From the NCBI GenBank assembly GCA_016125005.1, contig WGMQ01000054.1, forward strand, positions 1 to 64,000: DNA of 64,000 nucleotides, in the 5' to 3' direction. The position numbers were made by a program, and so were the translations under genes. Below the pieces are notes generated by a model that ran no database searches, was not told the DNA's origin, and saw only the letters and a list, made by a program, of their open reading frames with translations. How positions within the stretch are numbered: the first letter of the stretch is position 1; every line of letters begins with the position of its first letter. Below are positions 48,962 to 57,103 of the stretch, one piece after another. The stretch is from a bacterium (GTDB lineage: Bacteria; Sumerlaeota; Sumerlaeia; SLMS01).

Positions 48962-50518
48962 ATGAGGAGCTTCATGAAGAAGGTAACCGTCGTTGACCGG
49001 TGGCTGTTGGGAGGATCGGTCGCGAGCCTGGTTGTGGCGCTGATGCTGGTGGGAATGCGGCTCGACGCGGCACCTAAGACCGACAGCGACAACGAGGAAT
49101 TTGTCCGATTTATCGACGTTTCCGCCGAAGTCTACCGCGAAATCCGCGGCAAGTACGTGGACGATGTCGAGGGACGCAAGGTGCTGGAGGCAGCCCTTCA
49201 GGGCATGTTCACGGCCCTCGACGAGCATAGCCAGTATATGGATCCGCGGACGCTCGACAGCCTGAACAAGGACACGGGCGGCAACTTCTCCGGCATCGGC
49301 ATCCACATCACCCAGCGTCAGGGTCTCCTCACCGTCATCGCACCGATCCCCGGCTCTCCGTCGCAAGCCGTCGGCCTCCTCCCGTGGGACCGCATCATCG
49401 AGATCGAGGGCGAGACCACCGAGGGCATGACCCTCCAGGACGCCGTCGACAAGCTGACCGGCCCCTCCGGCACCCAGGTCACCATCAAGGTCTTCCGCGA
49501 AGGCGAGCCCGAACCCCTCGAGTTCACTATCACGCGCGCGACCATCAAGATCGAGTCCGTCGCCTCGCAGATGCTGGAAAGCAACATCGCCTACATCCGC
49601 ATCGTCCGCTTCAGCGAAAGCACCACGGCAGACATGCGCCGCGCCTTCCTCGATCTGAAGGCCCAGGGCGCCACCAGCCTGGTCCTCGACCTGCGCTTCA
49701 ACACGGGCGGCCTACTCCGCGAAGCCATCGAGGTCAGCGACCTCTTCCTCCCCAAGCACGAGATCATCGTCTCGACCAACGGTCGCCTCAAGAGCCAGAA
49801 GCGCGAGTACCGCGCCGTGGAAGACCCGATCATCACCATGCCGACCTTCGTCCTGGTGAACGAAGGCTCCGCGTCCGCCTCCGAGATCGTCGCCGGCGCC
49901 CTGCAGGATCACAAGCGCGCGGTCATTATCGGACCGAAGGGGAAGAACACCTTCGGCAAGGGCTCGGTCCAGACGATCGAGCAGCTCCGCCACTCGCTCT
50001 ATGACGACGAGGACGGCAACCCCAAGGCGAGCGCCATCCGCCTCACCACGGCCCGCTACTACACGCCCTCCGGCCGCACCATCCACCACATCGGCATCAC
50101 GCCTGACATCGGCATCCCGCTCCCCAAGAACCACGAACGGGATCTGCTCCGTCACGGACTCCTCGGCGACACCACCATTCCCACCACCGCCGACGAACAG
50201 CCCGAGACGCCCGAATCCGCCAACCCCGACGGCACCGAGGAGACCCCCTCCGAGTCCATCGAGCTGAACGAGCAGCCCGCCCCGGTCACTCCCGAGGAAG
50301 GCAGCGAGCAGCCCGAAGCCCCCAAGACGGAAGGCAGCGAGCCCTTCTACTCCAAGGCCACCAAGCCCGCGATTGTGGAAGACAAGTTCGAGGACGTCAT
50401 GCTGAACGAAGCCATCAAGATGATGAAGATCCACATGATCCTCGAGGCCGGCAGCGGCGCCAACGCCACCAAGGTGGCCTCCGCCGAACCGGCGCCCGAC
50501 ACCCCGGAAGCCAACTAA
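48962..50518 (+). CDS. C-terminal processing protease, S41 family (CtpA-like)
   Basis: Product of 518 aa. An N-terminal transmembrane anchor or signal (WLLGGSVASLVVALMLVGM, about 14-32) places it in the periplasm. The PDZ domain (about 105-185, GNFSGIGIHITQRQGLLTVIAPIPGSPS) precedes the catalytic core with LRFNTGGLL, the nucleophile Ser in NEGSASASE and the Lys in NTFGKGSVQ. Such serine/lysine proteases process or degrade periplasmic proteins. The C-terminal 120 residues are a Pro/Glu-rich low-complexity segment followed by a short helical tail, which is unusual. Start ATG 48962; a second ATG at 48974 with AGGAG four bases before it is also plausible. Confidence 0.92.
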   Translation: MRSFMKKVTVVDRWLLGGSVASLVVALMLVGMRLDAAPKTDSDNEEFVRFIDVSAEVYREIRGKYVDDVEGRKVLEAALQGMFTALDEHSQYMDPRTLDSLNKDTGGNFSGIGIHITQRQGLLTVIAPIPGSPSQAVGLLPWDRIIEIEGETTEGMTLQDAVDKLTGPSGTQVTIKVFREGEPEPLEFTITRATIKIESVASQMLESNIAYIRIVRFSESTTADMRRAFLDLKAQGATSLVLDLRFNTGGLLREAIEVSDLFLPKHEIIVSTNGRLKSQKREYRAVEDPIITMPTFVLVNEGSASASEIVAGALQDHKRAVIIGPKGKNTFGKGSVQTIEQLRHSLYDDEDGNPKASAIRLTTARYYTPSGRTIHHIGITPDIGIPLPKNHERDLLRHGLLGDTTIPTTADEQPETPESANPDGTEETPSESIELNEQPAPVTPEEGSEQPEAPKTEGSEPFYSKATKPAIVEDKFEDVMLNEAIKMMKIHMILEAGSGANATKVASAEPAPDTPEAN

Positions 50519-50521
50519 GCC

Positions 50522-50950
50522 ATGCCCTGCAACGATGTGACCGAACTCCTCCGCGTCGTCCTCGACGCGGAGGATTCTCTTGTGGGCTACGAGCTCATCA
50601 AGCGCAGCTGCGGCCGCGCCGTGGGTGAACGGAGCCTACTGCTCGACCGCTGGAACGGACACACCGCCGCGGCCATCCTGACGCTCGACGGCGACGAGTT
50701 CGCCGAGGCCCTCGACGTGTCCGACGACACGGAGCTGGTCCTCACCATGAAGCACTTTTTCGCGGTGCAATCGGGGCTGCGAGTGCTTCTGGGCCAGGAA
50801 TCCGGCGGCGCGCTCGACCCCGTGCGGGTTGCCTCCATCGGCACCACACACACCGGCGGCCTAGTGCTCGAAGCCGAAATCGCCATCGACGTACTGACGG
50901 AAAAAATCCAGGCCTGCGGACGATGCCGGGGATGCGGAGTGAAGAGGTAG
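50522..50950 (+). CDS. Hypothetical cytoplasmic protein with C-terminal CxxCxxC
   Basis: Product of 142 aa, not recognised. It starts three bases after the ctpA-like stop, so it is probably co-transcribed. No signal peptide or membrane helix. It carries Cys 3, Cys 30 and a terminal cluster ACGRCRGCG, suggestive of metal or iron-sulfur binding. The middle region (LLLDRWNGHTAAAILTLDGDEFAEAL) has alternating strand/helix character. Its codon usage matches neighbours. The 3' end overlaps the start of the next small gene by 19 bases. Confidence 0.6.
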   Translation: MPCNDVTELLRVVLDAEDSLVGYELIKRSCGRAVGERSLLLDRWNGHTAAAILTLDGDEFAEALDVSDDTELVLTMKHFFAVQSGLRVLLGQESGGALDPVRVASIGTTHTGGLVLEAEIAIDVLTEKIQACGRCRGCGVKR

Positions 50951-51297
50951 GGGATCAGGAGACAGAGATCGGCGGCGACGAATCGGGTCGCAACCTGCCG
51001 CCGCCCATCGCGGTGGCGCCGACAAGCCGCGAGGGTGGCGCAAGCCTTCGGGCTATCTTGTGTCTCTCCCTGGGGATCAGCTCTGCCTTAATGTGGTGTA
51101 CACCCATCTTGCCCGTCGGCTTCTTTCTGGCGATTGTGGCGATGCGCCTGGCATGGGTAGAGCACCGAAAACCCCACGAGGAGGGGACGGACGCCAGCAA
51201 ACGGTTTTGTGATTGGGGCTCTTTCGCGGCGCTCTTCGGAATAATCGGTCCAATCATGATGGTCCTACCCCAACTGGTTATGTGGTGGATGGAATGA
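50932..51297 (+). CDS. Small two-helix membrane protein (paralogue A)
   Basis: Product of 121 aa. The start at ATG 50932 is chosen because MRSEEVGDQE then aligns with MQSEQEGDQE of its neighbour; ATG 50923 is an alternative. A polar N-terminus with the motif SGRNLPPPI is followed by two hydrophobic helices (about 41-70 and 95-118) around a conserved AWVEHRK linker. It resembles small DUF4190-like membrane proteins, but I cannot assign a family. It forms a tandem pair with the next gene. Confidence 0.6.
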   Translation: MRSEEVGDQETEIGGDESGRNLPPPIAVAPTSREGGASLRAILCLSLGISSALMWCTPILPVGFFLAIVAMRLAWVEHRKPHEEGTDASKRFCDWGSFAALFGIIGPIMMVLPQLVMWWME

Positions 51298-51400
51298 AGG
51301 GACCCTCGTTCAGAATGTGGGCACTGCTTGGCGATGAGCACCGCTCCTTCTGCCAACCGATGTGCCGACAGTAGAATCCTGATTTGCGAGCGAGGCAGCG

Positions 51401-51754
51401 ATGCAGAGTGAACAGGAAGGGGATCAGGAGGCAGAGACAGGCTCTGACCGGTCTGGCCGCAATCTGCCGCCCCCTATCTATGTGCCGCCGGAAAGTCGCG
51501 GCGGAGGCGCAAGCGTCGGCGCCATCACTTGCCTGTGCCTTGGAATCAGCTCCGGCGTGCTGGCCTGCTGCATTCCTCCCGGATTCCTTCTCGGAATAGC
51601 AGCGCTAAGTCTGGCATGGGTTGAGCATAGGAAGCGACCCGAGGAGCGAACAGAGAAAGACCGGCAGTTCGTCAAGCTGGGGGTGCTCGGGGCGATCATC
51701 GGAGTGACCGTCCCCCTGGTCCTGATACTGACCGTTTTGCTGGAGGCTCGTTGA
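51401..51754 (+). CDS. Small two-helix membrane protein (paralogue B)
   Basis: Product of 117 aa from ATG 51401 (GAGG six bases upstream). It shares with the preceding gene the N-terminal S-E-x-x-GDQE-x-E, the SGRNLPPPI block, GGAS, the C-L-x-LGISS start of the first helix and LAWVEHRK between the helices. The second helix (LGVLGAIIGVTVPLVLILTVLL) is less similar. This is a clear tandem gene duplication with substantial divergence. Function unknown. Confidence 0.65.
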   Translation: MQSEQEGDQEAETGSDRSGRNLPPPIYVPPESRGGGASVGAITCLCLGISSGVLACCIPPGFLLGIAALSLAWVEHRKRPEERTEKDRQFVKLGVLGAIIGVTVPLVLILTVLLEAR

Positions 51755-51756
51755 CA

Positions 51757-52428
51757 ATGGGCAGTTTTATCGGCCGTACGGGGGCGATGCTCTTCACCGT
51801 GATGTTACTCTCGTTGCGACATGCCATTTTCGCCGAGGACGCCCCGGACAACCCAGCGGCAGACCCCCAGCTTGTGTCCGGGGACTCTGTCCTGGTCTAC
51901 TTTTCCGCTCAGGACGAGCAGTTGTTCCGCCGAAATGTCGATGCGGCGATCGCTCAGGCACGACAGTCCTCCGGGGCGACGGACCGCTCGCTGGTCACGC
52001 CACCGCTGCAAGGCACGTTGGTCGCCCACGAGTCAGGGCACGAACGACTCCTCTTCATGGGTAACCGCGCCAACACGGTGTTCTATGCACTCGCCGATGA
52101 CGTCACGACCGGGACCAGCTTACTGCAACTGGCAGAGTCGCATGGCCGCGTCGCGGCCGAGGACTACACGCCAATGCACTGCCTCGACCGCTTTGCCATC
52201 TACATAGTCGATGGAGGTGGGGTCAGTCGACTCGTCTGGTCCCAATGCGCCCTGGGCCTGACGCCTGAATCTGACCTCCCCAAACGAGGAACCCTCGAGG
52301 ATGGCCCAGCAGCGCGCCTGTTGCGCGCACTGAGGACCGCCTTTCCAACCGATACACCGAATCGGGAAATGGACCACTCGCTCAGAGTCGCAATCGATGG
52401 CGATAGAATGCGTTTGGTCCGGGATTGA
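51757..52428 (+). CDS. Secreted hypothetical protein
   Basis: Product of 223 aa. ATG 51757 has GGAGG ten bases upstream; a TTG at 51751 overlapping the previous stop is the alternative. The N-terminus (about 1-28, GAMLFTVMLLSLRHAIFAED) is a signal peptide. The mature part is a mixed alpha/beta sequence with no recognised motif (VLVYFSAQDEQLF, LLFMGNRANTVFYAL, RFAIYIVDGGGVSRLVW). It follows the two small membrane proteins closely and may work with them; that is only a positional argument. Confidence 0.55.
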   Translation: MGSFIGRTGAMLFTVMLLSLRHAIFAEDAPDNPAADPQLVSGDSVLVYFSAQDEQLFRRNVDAAIAQARQSSGATDRSLVTPPLQGTLVAHESGHERLLFMGNRANTVFYALADDVTTGTSLLQLAESHGRVAAEDYTPMHCLDRFAIYIVDGGGVSRLVWSQCALGLTPESDLPKRGTLEDGPAARLLRALRTAFPTDTPNREMDHSLRVAIDGDRMRLVRD

Positions 52429-52549
52429 GGGACGGGGCACTGCGGCTGCAATCGAGCGCATGACCTAGGCGCCAACGCCCCCACCAAATCTGCGGCCTCT
52501 GCGTCATCTGCGGATGGTCTTGGACTTTTCCCCCACCCCGCGTTTTGCC

Positions 52550-52580
52550 TTGGACTTGGCGGCGCCGGGGTTCGTATAGT
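52550..52580 (+). promoter_or_regulatory. Candidate promoter of the mcsA-mcsB-clpC operon
   Basis: TTGGAC (52550-52555) and TATAGT (52575-52580) with a 19-base spacer, 33 bases before the mcsA start. The -10 is good and the spacer slightly long. I see no CtsR-type heptad direct repeat around it. Confidence 0.45.
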
Positions 52581-52612
52581 GTCCGCCTGAACGGCGCAGG
52601 GGCGTTCCATCG

Positions 52613-53161
52613 ATGATCTGTCAGAATTGTCAGAAGGCCGAGGCCACCATTCGCATCACGCGCATCTCCCAAGGGAAGCCCACGGACATGAACCTGTGTG
52701 GCGAGTGCGCGCTCGAACTCTCTCCCTACCACGCCAAGCTGGCGAAGAAGAAGCAGGCGGACCTGCTCTCGGTCGAGAACCTGCTCAAGGAAATGCTCCA
52801 CGAACAGGGCGGCGCCATCGAGGAAGTGACGGAGGAGGTCGAGGCCGAGGGGGCCGTCTGTCCCTCGTGCGGGCTCGATTTTTCCGCCTACAAGCGCACC
52901 TGCATGGTGGGTTGCGCGGACTGCTACGATTCGTTCGGCGACCTGATCCTTCGCGACATCATGAAGCTGCATGGCGCAACGGAGCATCGGGGCGAGCGGG
53001 TGTCGACGCCCCCGGCGCCCACCATGGACATGCAGGCACGGCTTCGCATGATGAAGGATGAGCTGGAGGAGTGTGTGGCCAACGAGGACTTCGAGCGGGC
53101 TGCGGTGTTGCGCGACGAGATTCGCTCCCTGCAGGAGAAGATGCGGGAGGAAGCCCCATGA
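52613..53161 (+). CDS. mcsA: McsA-like zinc-finger/UVR protein, McsB activator
   Basis: Product of 182 aa. Two pairs of CxxC zinc motifs at the N-terminus (CQNC at 3-6; CGEC at 29-32) and a further set in the middle (CPSC, C..GCADC) match McsA. The C-terminal UVR motif (about 140-178, MMKDELEECVANEDFERAAVLRDEIRSL) is shared with UvrB/UvrC and ClpC. In Bacillus, McsA activates the arginine kinase McsB, which marks proteins for ClpC. The stop overlaps the mcsB start (ATGA), supporting the pairing. Confidence 0.9.
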   Translation: MICQNCQKAEATIRITRISQGKPTDMNLCGECALELSPYHAKLAKKKQADLLSVENLLKEMLHEQGGAIEEVTEEVEAEGAVCPSCGLDFSAYKRTCMVGCADCYDSFGDLILRDIMKLHGATEHRGERVSTPPAPTMDMQARLRMMKDELEECVANEDFERAAVLRDEIRSLQEKMREEAP

Positions 53162-54222
53162 GCCTGCCGTCGACCCTGGTCCAGAACAGCGTGCAGTGGC
53201 TGTCGGAAGCGGCGCCCTGCGACGCGGTGGTGGTGAGCACGCGCGTCCGCTTTGCGCGGAACGTGGCGGGGCACCCCTTCGCGCCCCATGCGACGTCGCT
53301 CATCCTCCAGCGGGTGCGTCGCGACATCGGCGAGGCCTTCGCCCAGGCGCCTCACTTCAACGAGTATTACAGCCTCGAAATGACGGACGTTTCCGGGACA
53401 GAGCGCGGCTTCATGAAGGAGGCGCGGCTTGTCAGCAAGGAAATGGAGCGGGGCGGCGCGAGCCGTGCCGTCTATGTGGCCCACGACCTTCGCTCCTCCG
53501 TGATGGTGAACGAGGAGGACCACCTGCGGCTTCAGGCGCTGGAGCCGGGCTTCCAACTGGCGCGCGCCCAGGAGGCACTGACGCAATTGGAGGCAGAAAT
53601 CGGGCGGGCACTCCCCTATGCGTTCCATCCGCGGCTGGGCTACCTGACCGCGTGTCCGACGAATCTTGGGACGGGGTTGCGGGCGAGCGTGATGATGCAC
53701 CTACCGGCGTTGGCGCTGAAGCGCGAGGTGGAAAGCCTCGCCGCGCCGCTCCAGCGTCAGGGCCTGACCGTGCGCGGCTTCCACGGCGAGAACTCGGACC
53801 ACACGGGCGATCATTTCCAGGTTAGTAACGAGGTGACGCTGGGACGATCCGTGGAGGAAATCGAGGAACTGCTGGCTGCGACGGTCAACGCCATCATGGA
53901 GCGGGAAATGGAGGCTCGATCCTTGCTCCTTACCAAAGGGGGCGTCGCGGCGCTCGATACGATTTGGCGGAGCTACGGCGTCTTGACCAACGCACGAAAG
54001 ATCGATTCCAACGAGGCGATGAAGCTTCTGAGCCGTGTTCGGCTCGGGATCGACCACGGATGTTTTCCGCACCTGACCCACGCGGGTCTCAATGCGTTGG
54101 TGGCGGAGGTCCAGCCCGGCCACTTGGTGCTAAGGCACGGGGCGGGCGAGGAAACCGAGGAGCGGGACATCGTCCGCGCCTCGCTCATTCGCCAGATCCT
54201 GACCGCGCAGGCCCAACAGTAA
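53158..54222 (+). CDS. mcsB: Protein arginine kinase McsB
   Basis: Product of 354 aa from ATG 53158, close to the Bacillus protein's length. Guanido-kinase core motifs are intact: VVSTRVRFARNV, the catalytic NEEDHLR (about 121-127) and CPTNLGTGLRASVM. The later segment DHTGDHFQVSNEVTLGRSVEEIEE corresponds to the phosphoarginine-binding region. It phosphorylates arginines on misfolded proteins or repressors so that ClpC/ClpP degrade them. Encoded between mcsA and clpC. Confidence 0.93.
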   Translation: MSLPSTLVQNSVQWLSEAAPCDAVVVSTRVRFARNVAGHPFAPHATSLILQRVRRDIGEAFAQAPHFNEYYSLEMTDVSGTERGFMKEARLVSKEMERGGASRAVYVAHDLRSSVMVNEEDHLRLQALEPGFQLARAQEALTQLEAEIGRALPYAFHPRLGYLTACPTNLGTGLRASVMMHLPALALKREVESLAAPLQRQGLTVRGFHGENSDHTGDHFQVSNEVTLGRSVEEIEELLAATVNAIMEREMEARSLLLTKGGVAALDTIWRSYGVLTNARKIDSNEAMKLLSRVRLGIDHGCFPHLTHAGLNALVAEVQPGHLVLRHGAGEETEERDIVRASLIRQILTAQAQQ

Positions 54223-54352
54223 CCACCGCGGGCGGAAGGGGCTGCGACCCCTCCCCCACCCGCTCCCCACAAGGGTTGTCGCACATCATCCGTTTGGTGC
54301 TTGCGCCCACTCCCGCCGTACCCGGAAATCATGGACATGGAGGACTGATCCA

Positions 54353-56869
54353 ATGGCTCTCAACGATACCCCATTCACCCCTGGCTGGAAGGAAGTCATG
54401 CGCCAGTCCCGCAACGAAGCGGGGCGACTCGGCCACGACTACATCGGCCCGGAACATTTCCTCCTCGGCATCATCCGCAAGGGTGAAGGCCTCGCTGTCC
54501 AGACCCTCCTTAACATGGAAGTCGACCTCGACGACCTGAAGCTGGAGATGGAACGGCTCCTCGACGTCGGCAAGGGCCCGACCGTCGGCATTTTCCCGCA
54601 AAACGTCGAGGCCAAGAAGGTCATCGAATCGACACGCCAGATTGCCAAGCAGCTCAAGCACAACTGGATCGGCACCGAACACCTGCTGCTCGCCCTCATC
54701 AAGGAGGAGAACACCCTCGCCGCCCGCGTGCTGAAGTCCTTCAACGTGGACTTCAACCGCACGAAGCGCGAGGTTCTCAACCTGATCGAAGGGAACAGCT
54801 CCGGCTCTCCGTCCAAGGGACCGTCCTCCTCCGCCCCGAAGGCGGAAGGGAACGAGAAGAGCAAGACACCGGCGCTGGATACCTTTGGCCGCGACCTGAC
54901 CCAGCTCGCCCGCGAAGGGAAGCTGGACCCGGTCATCGGTCGCGAGGACGAGGTGGAGCGCATCCTCCAGGTTCTCTGCCGCCGCACCAAGAACAACCCG
55001 ATCCTGCTCGGCGAGCCGGGCGTCGGCAAGACGGCCATCGTCGAAGGCCTCGCCCAGCGCATCGTCTCCGAGGACATCCCGGAGATCCTGCGCGACAAGC
55101 GCCTGCTGTCGCTTGACTTGGCCGCCATCGTGGCCGGCACCAAGTACCGCGGCCAGTTCGAGGAACGCCTCAAGGCCATCATGCAGGAAATCCGCCGCAG
55201 CAAGGACGTGCTCATCTTCATCGATGAGTTGCACACGCTCGTTGGTGCGGGTGCGGCCGAGGGCGCCATCGACGCCAGCAACATGCTCAAGCCGGCCCTC
55301 AGCCGCGGCGAAATCCAGTGCATCGGCGCCACGACCCTTGAGGAATTCCGCAAGTACATCGAGAAGGACGGCGCCCTTGAGCGTCGCTTCCAGTCCATCA
55401 TCATCAACCAGCCGAACCCGGACCAGGCGATCCAGATCCTGAAGGGTCTCCGCCCCCGTTACGAGTCGCACCACAACGTCATCTTCAGCGACGAATCGGT
55501 CGACCAGGCCGTGCGCCTCAGCGACCGCTACGTCACCGACCGGTTCCTGCCGGACAAGGCCATCGACGTGATCGATGAGGCCGGCTCTCGTGCACGCCTT
55601 CAGGCCAGCGTCAAGCCCCAGGAGATCAAGGACCTCGAGAAGCAGGTCGCCGACCTCGGCGAGCAGCTTCGCGAGCTGAAGATCGCCCAGGAATTCGAGA
55701 AGTGCCAGCAGATCAAGGACGAGCGCGACCAGCTCACCGAGAAGAAGGACAAGCTGGTCGAGGAGTGGAACGAGCGGAAGTCCAACAAGGAATCGATGCA
55801 GACCATCACCGGCGACGATGTGGCCTACATCATCTCCAAGTGGACCGGCATCCCGATCAACCGTCTCGAAGAAGAAGAGAGCAAGAAGCTCATCCGCATG
55901 GAAGAGGAGCTGGCCAAGCGCGTCATCTCCCAGAGGGAAGCGATCGAAAGCGTCGCGAAAGCGATTCGTCGTTCGCGCTCGGGCCTCAAGGATCCGCAGC
56001 GCCCCACCGGGTGCTTCCTGTTCCTCGGCCCCACGGGCGTCGGCAAGACCGAGCTCGCCAAGGCCCTCGCCGAATTCCTCTTCGGCGACCAGGACGCCCT
56101 CATCCGCATCGACATGTCGGAATACATGGAAAAGTACTCGGTCAGCCGCCTCATGGGTGCGCCTCCCGGGTACGTCGGTTACGAAGAAGGTGGCCAGCTC
56201 ACCGAGAAGGTGCGCCAGCGCCCCTACTCGGTCGTGCTCCTCGACGAGGTCGAGAAGGCTCACCCCGACGTGTTCAGCCTCCTCCTTCAGGTGTTCGACG
56301 ACGGACGCCTGACCGATAGCTGGGGCCACGTGGTGAACTTCCGCAACTCGGTCATCATCCTGACCTCCAACGTGGGCACCAAGCGTCTCAAGCAGGCCAA
56401 GACCATGGGCTTCGGCGCCGAGGATTCCCCCGCCGCCGACTACGCCGCCATGAAGGAAAAGGTCATGGTCGACGTGAAGAAGGTCTTCAACCCTGAGTTC
56501 CTCAACCGTCTCGACGAGATCATCGTCTTCCACTCGCTCACCGGCGAGGACATCCACCGGATCCTCGACATCATGCTGGTGCGCGTGAACAAGCGCCTCT
56601 CGGAGAAGAGCATCACGCTCAAGCTCGACGACGAGGTGAAGGAGTTCCTCGGCAAAGAGGGCTACGACCCCGAATACGGCGCCCGCCCCCTCCGCCGCAC
56701 GATCCAGCGTCACCTGGAGGACCCACTCTCCCACTCGCTCATCTCGGGCGACATTCCCGAGGGCAGCGAAATCGTCGCGAGCCTGAAGGACAAGGAAGTG
56801 GTCTTCCAGATCAACAAGCCGGAGGCCAGCGAACAGCTCGAAACCGAGCCCGCCGGCAGCGCCAGCTAA
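54353..56869 (+). CDS. clpC: ATP-dependent Clp protease ATPase subunit ClpC
   Basis: Product of 838 aa. The N-domain (1-150) carries two Clp-N repeats ([30 protein letters not shown]). AAA-1 has Walker A GEPGVGKT (about 221). The middle domain (about 423-468, [32 protein letters not shown]) contains a UVR-like helix pair, the ClpC hallmark that contacts adaptor proteins. AAA-2 has Walker A GPTGVGKT (about 561). It unfolds substrates for ClpP, including those marked by McsB. A 130-base gap separates it from mcsB, so it may also have its own promoter. Translation is strongly C-ending, as for a highly expressed gene. Confidence 0.96.
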   Translation: MALNDTPFTPGWKEVMRQSRNEAGRLGHDYIGPEHFLLGIIRKGEGLAVQTLLNMEVDLDDLKLEMERLLDVGKGPTVGIFPQNVEAKKVIESTRQIAKQLKHNWIGTEHLLLALIKEENTLAARVLKSFNVDFNRTKREVLNLIEGNSSGSPSKGPSSSAPKAEGNEKSKTPALDTFGRDLTQLAREGKLDPVIGREDEVERILQVLCRRTKNNPILLGEPGVGKTAIVEGLAQRIVSEDIPEILRDKRLLSLDLAAIVAGTKYRGQFEERLKAIMQEIRRSKDVLIFIDELHTLVGAGAAEGAIDASNMLKPALSRGEIQCIGATTLEEFRKYIEKDGALERRFQSIIINQPNPDQAIQILKGLRPRYESHHNVIFSDESVDQAVRLSDRYVTDRFLPDKAIDVIDEAGSRARLQASVKPQEIKDLEKQVADLGEQLRELKIAQEFEKCQQIKDERDQLTEKKDKLVEEWNERKSNKESMQTITGDDVAYIISKWTGIPINRLEEEESKKLIRMEEELAKRVISQREAIESVAKAIRRSRSGLKDPQRPTGCFLFLGPTGVGKTELAKALAEFLFGDQDALIRIDMSEYMEKYSVSRLMGAPPGYVGYEEGGQLTEKVRQRPYSVVLLDEVEKAHPDVFSLLLQVFDDGRLTDSWGHVVNFRNSVIILTSNVGTKRLKQAKTMGFGAEDSPAADYAAMKEKVMVDVKKVFNPEFLNRLDEIIVFHSLTGEDIHRILDIMLVRVNKRLSEKSITLKLDDEVKEFLGKEGYDPEYGARPLRRTIQRHLEDPLSHSLISGDIPEGSEIVASLKDKEVVFQINKPEASEQLETEPAGSAS

Positions 56870-56898
56870 CCTGCAGCACATCGACGATCATCATCTCG

Positions 56899-56928
56899 GG
56901 GCGCCGGACAAAATCCGGCGCCCTTTTT
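56899..56928 (+). terminator. Intrinsic terminator of clpC
   Basis: A 10-bp stem (GGGCGCCGGA/TCCGGCGCCC) with loop CAAAA, followed by TTTTT, 29 bases after the clpC stop. A textbook Rho-independent terminator. Confidence 0.9.
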
Positions 56929-57103
56929 CGTTGGCGGTTCGGGGGGCGACCGAGAGTTGCTGACCTTCTCGGAACACTGAAACTCTACCACCATTTCCCC
57001 TAGGCGGGTTTCGATCGCAGAGTGCGGGGAGAATTGAAGGTTGCAGAACCGTCGGGGCGATGGTTGGGATGTAGGAGTCCAACTAGTCCCTGGGAGCACC
57101 GCG

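Noticed and set aside
54329-56881. An 850-codon open frame antisense to clpC
   Set aside because: An artefact of the strongly C-ending codons of clpC; the sense protein is full-length and motif-complete.
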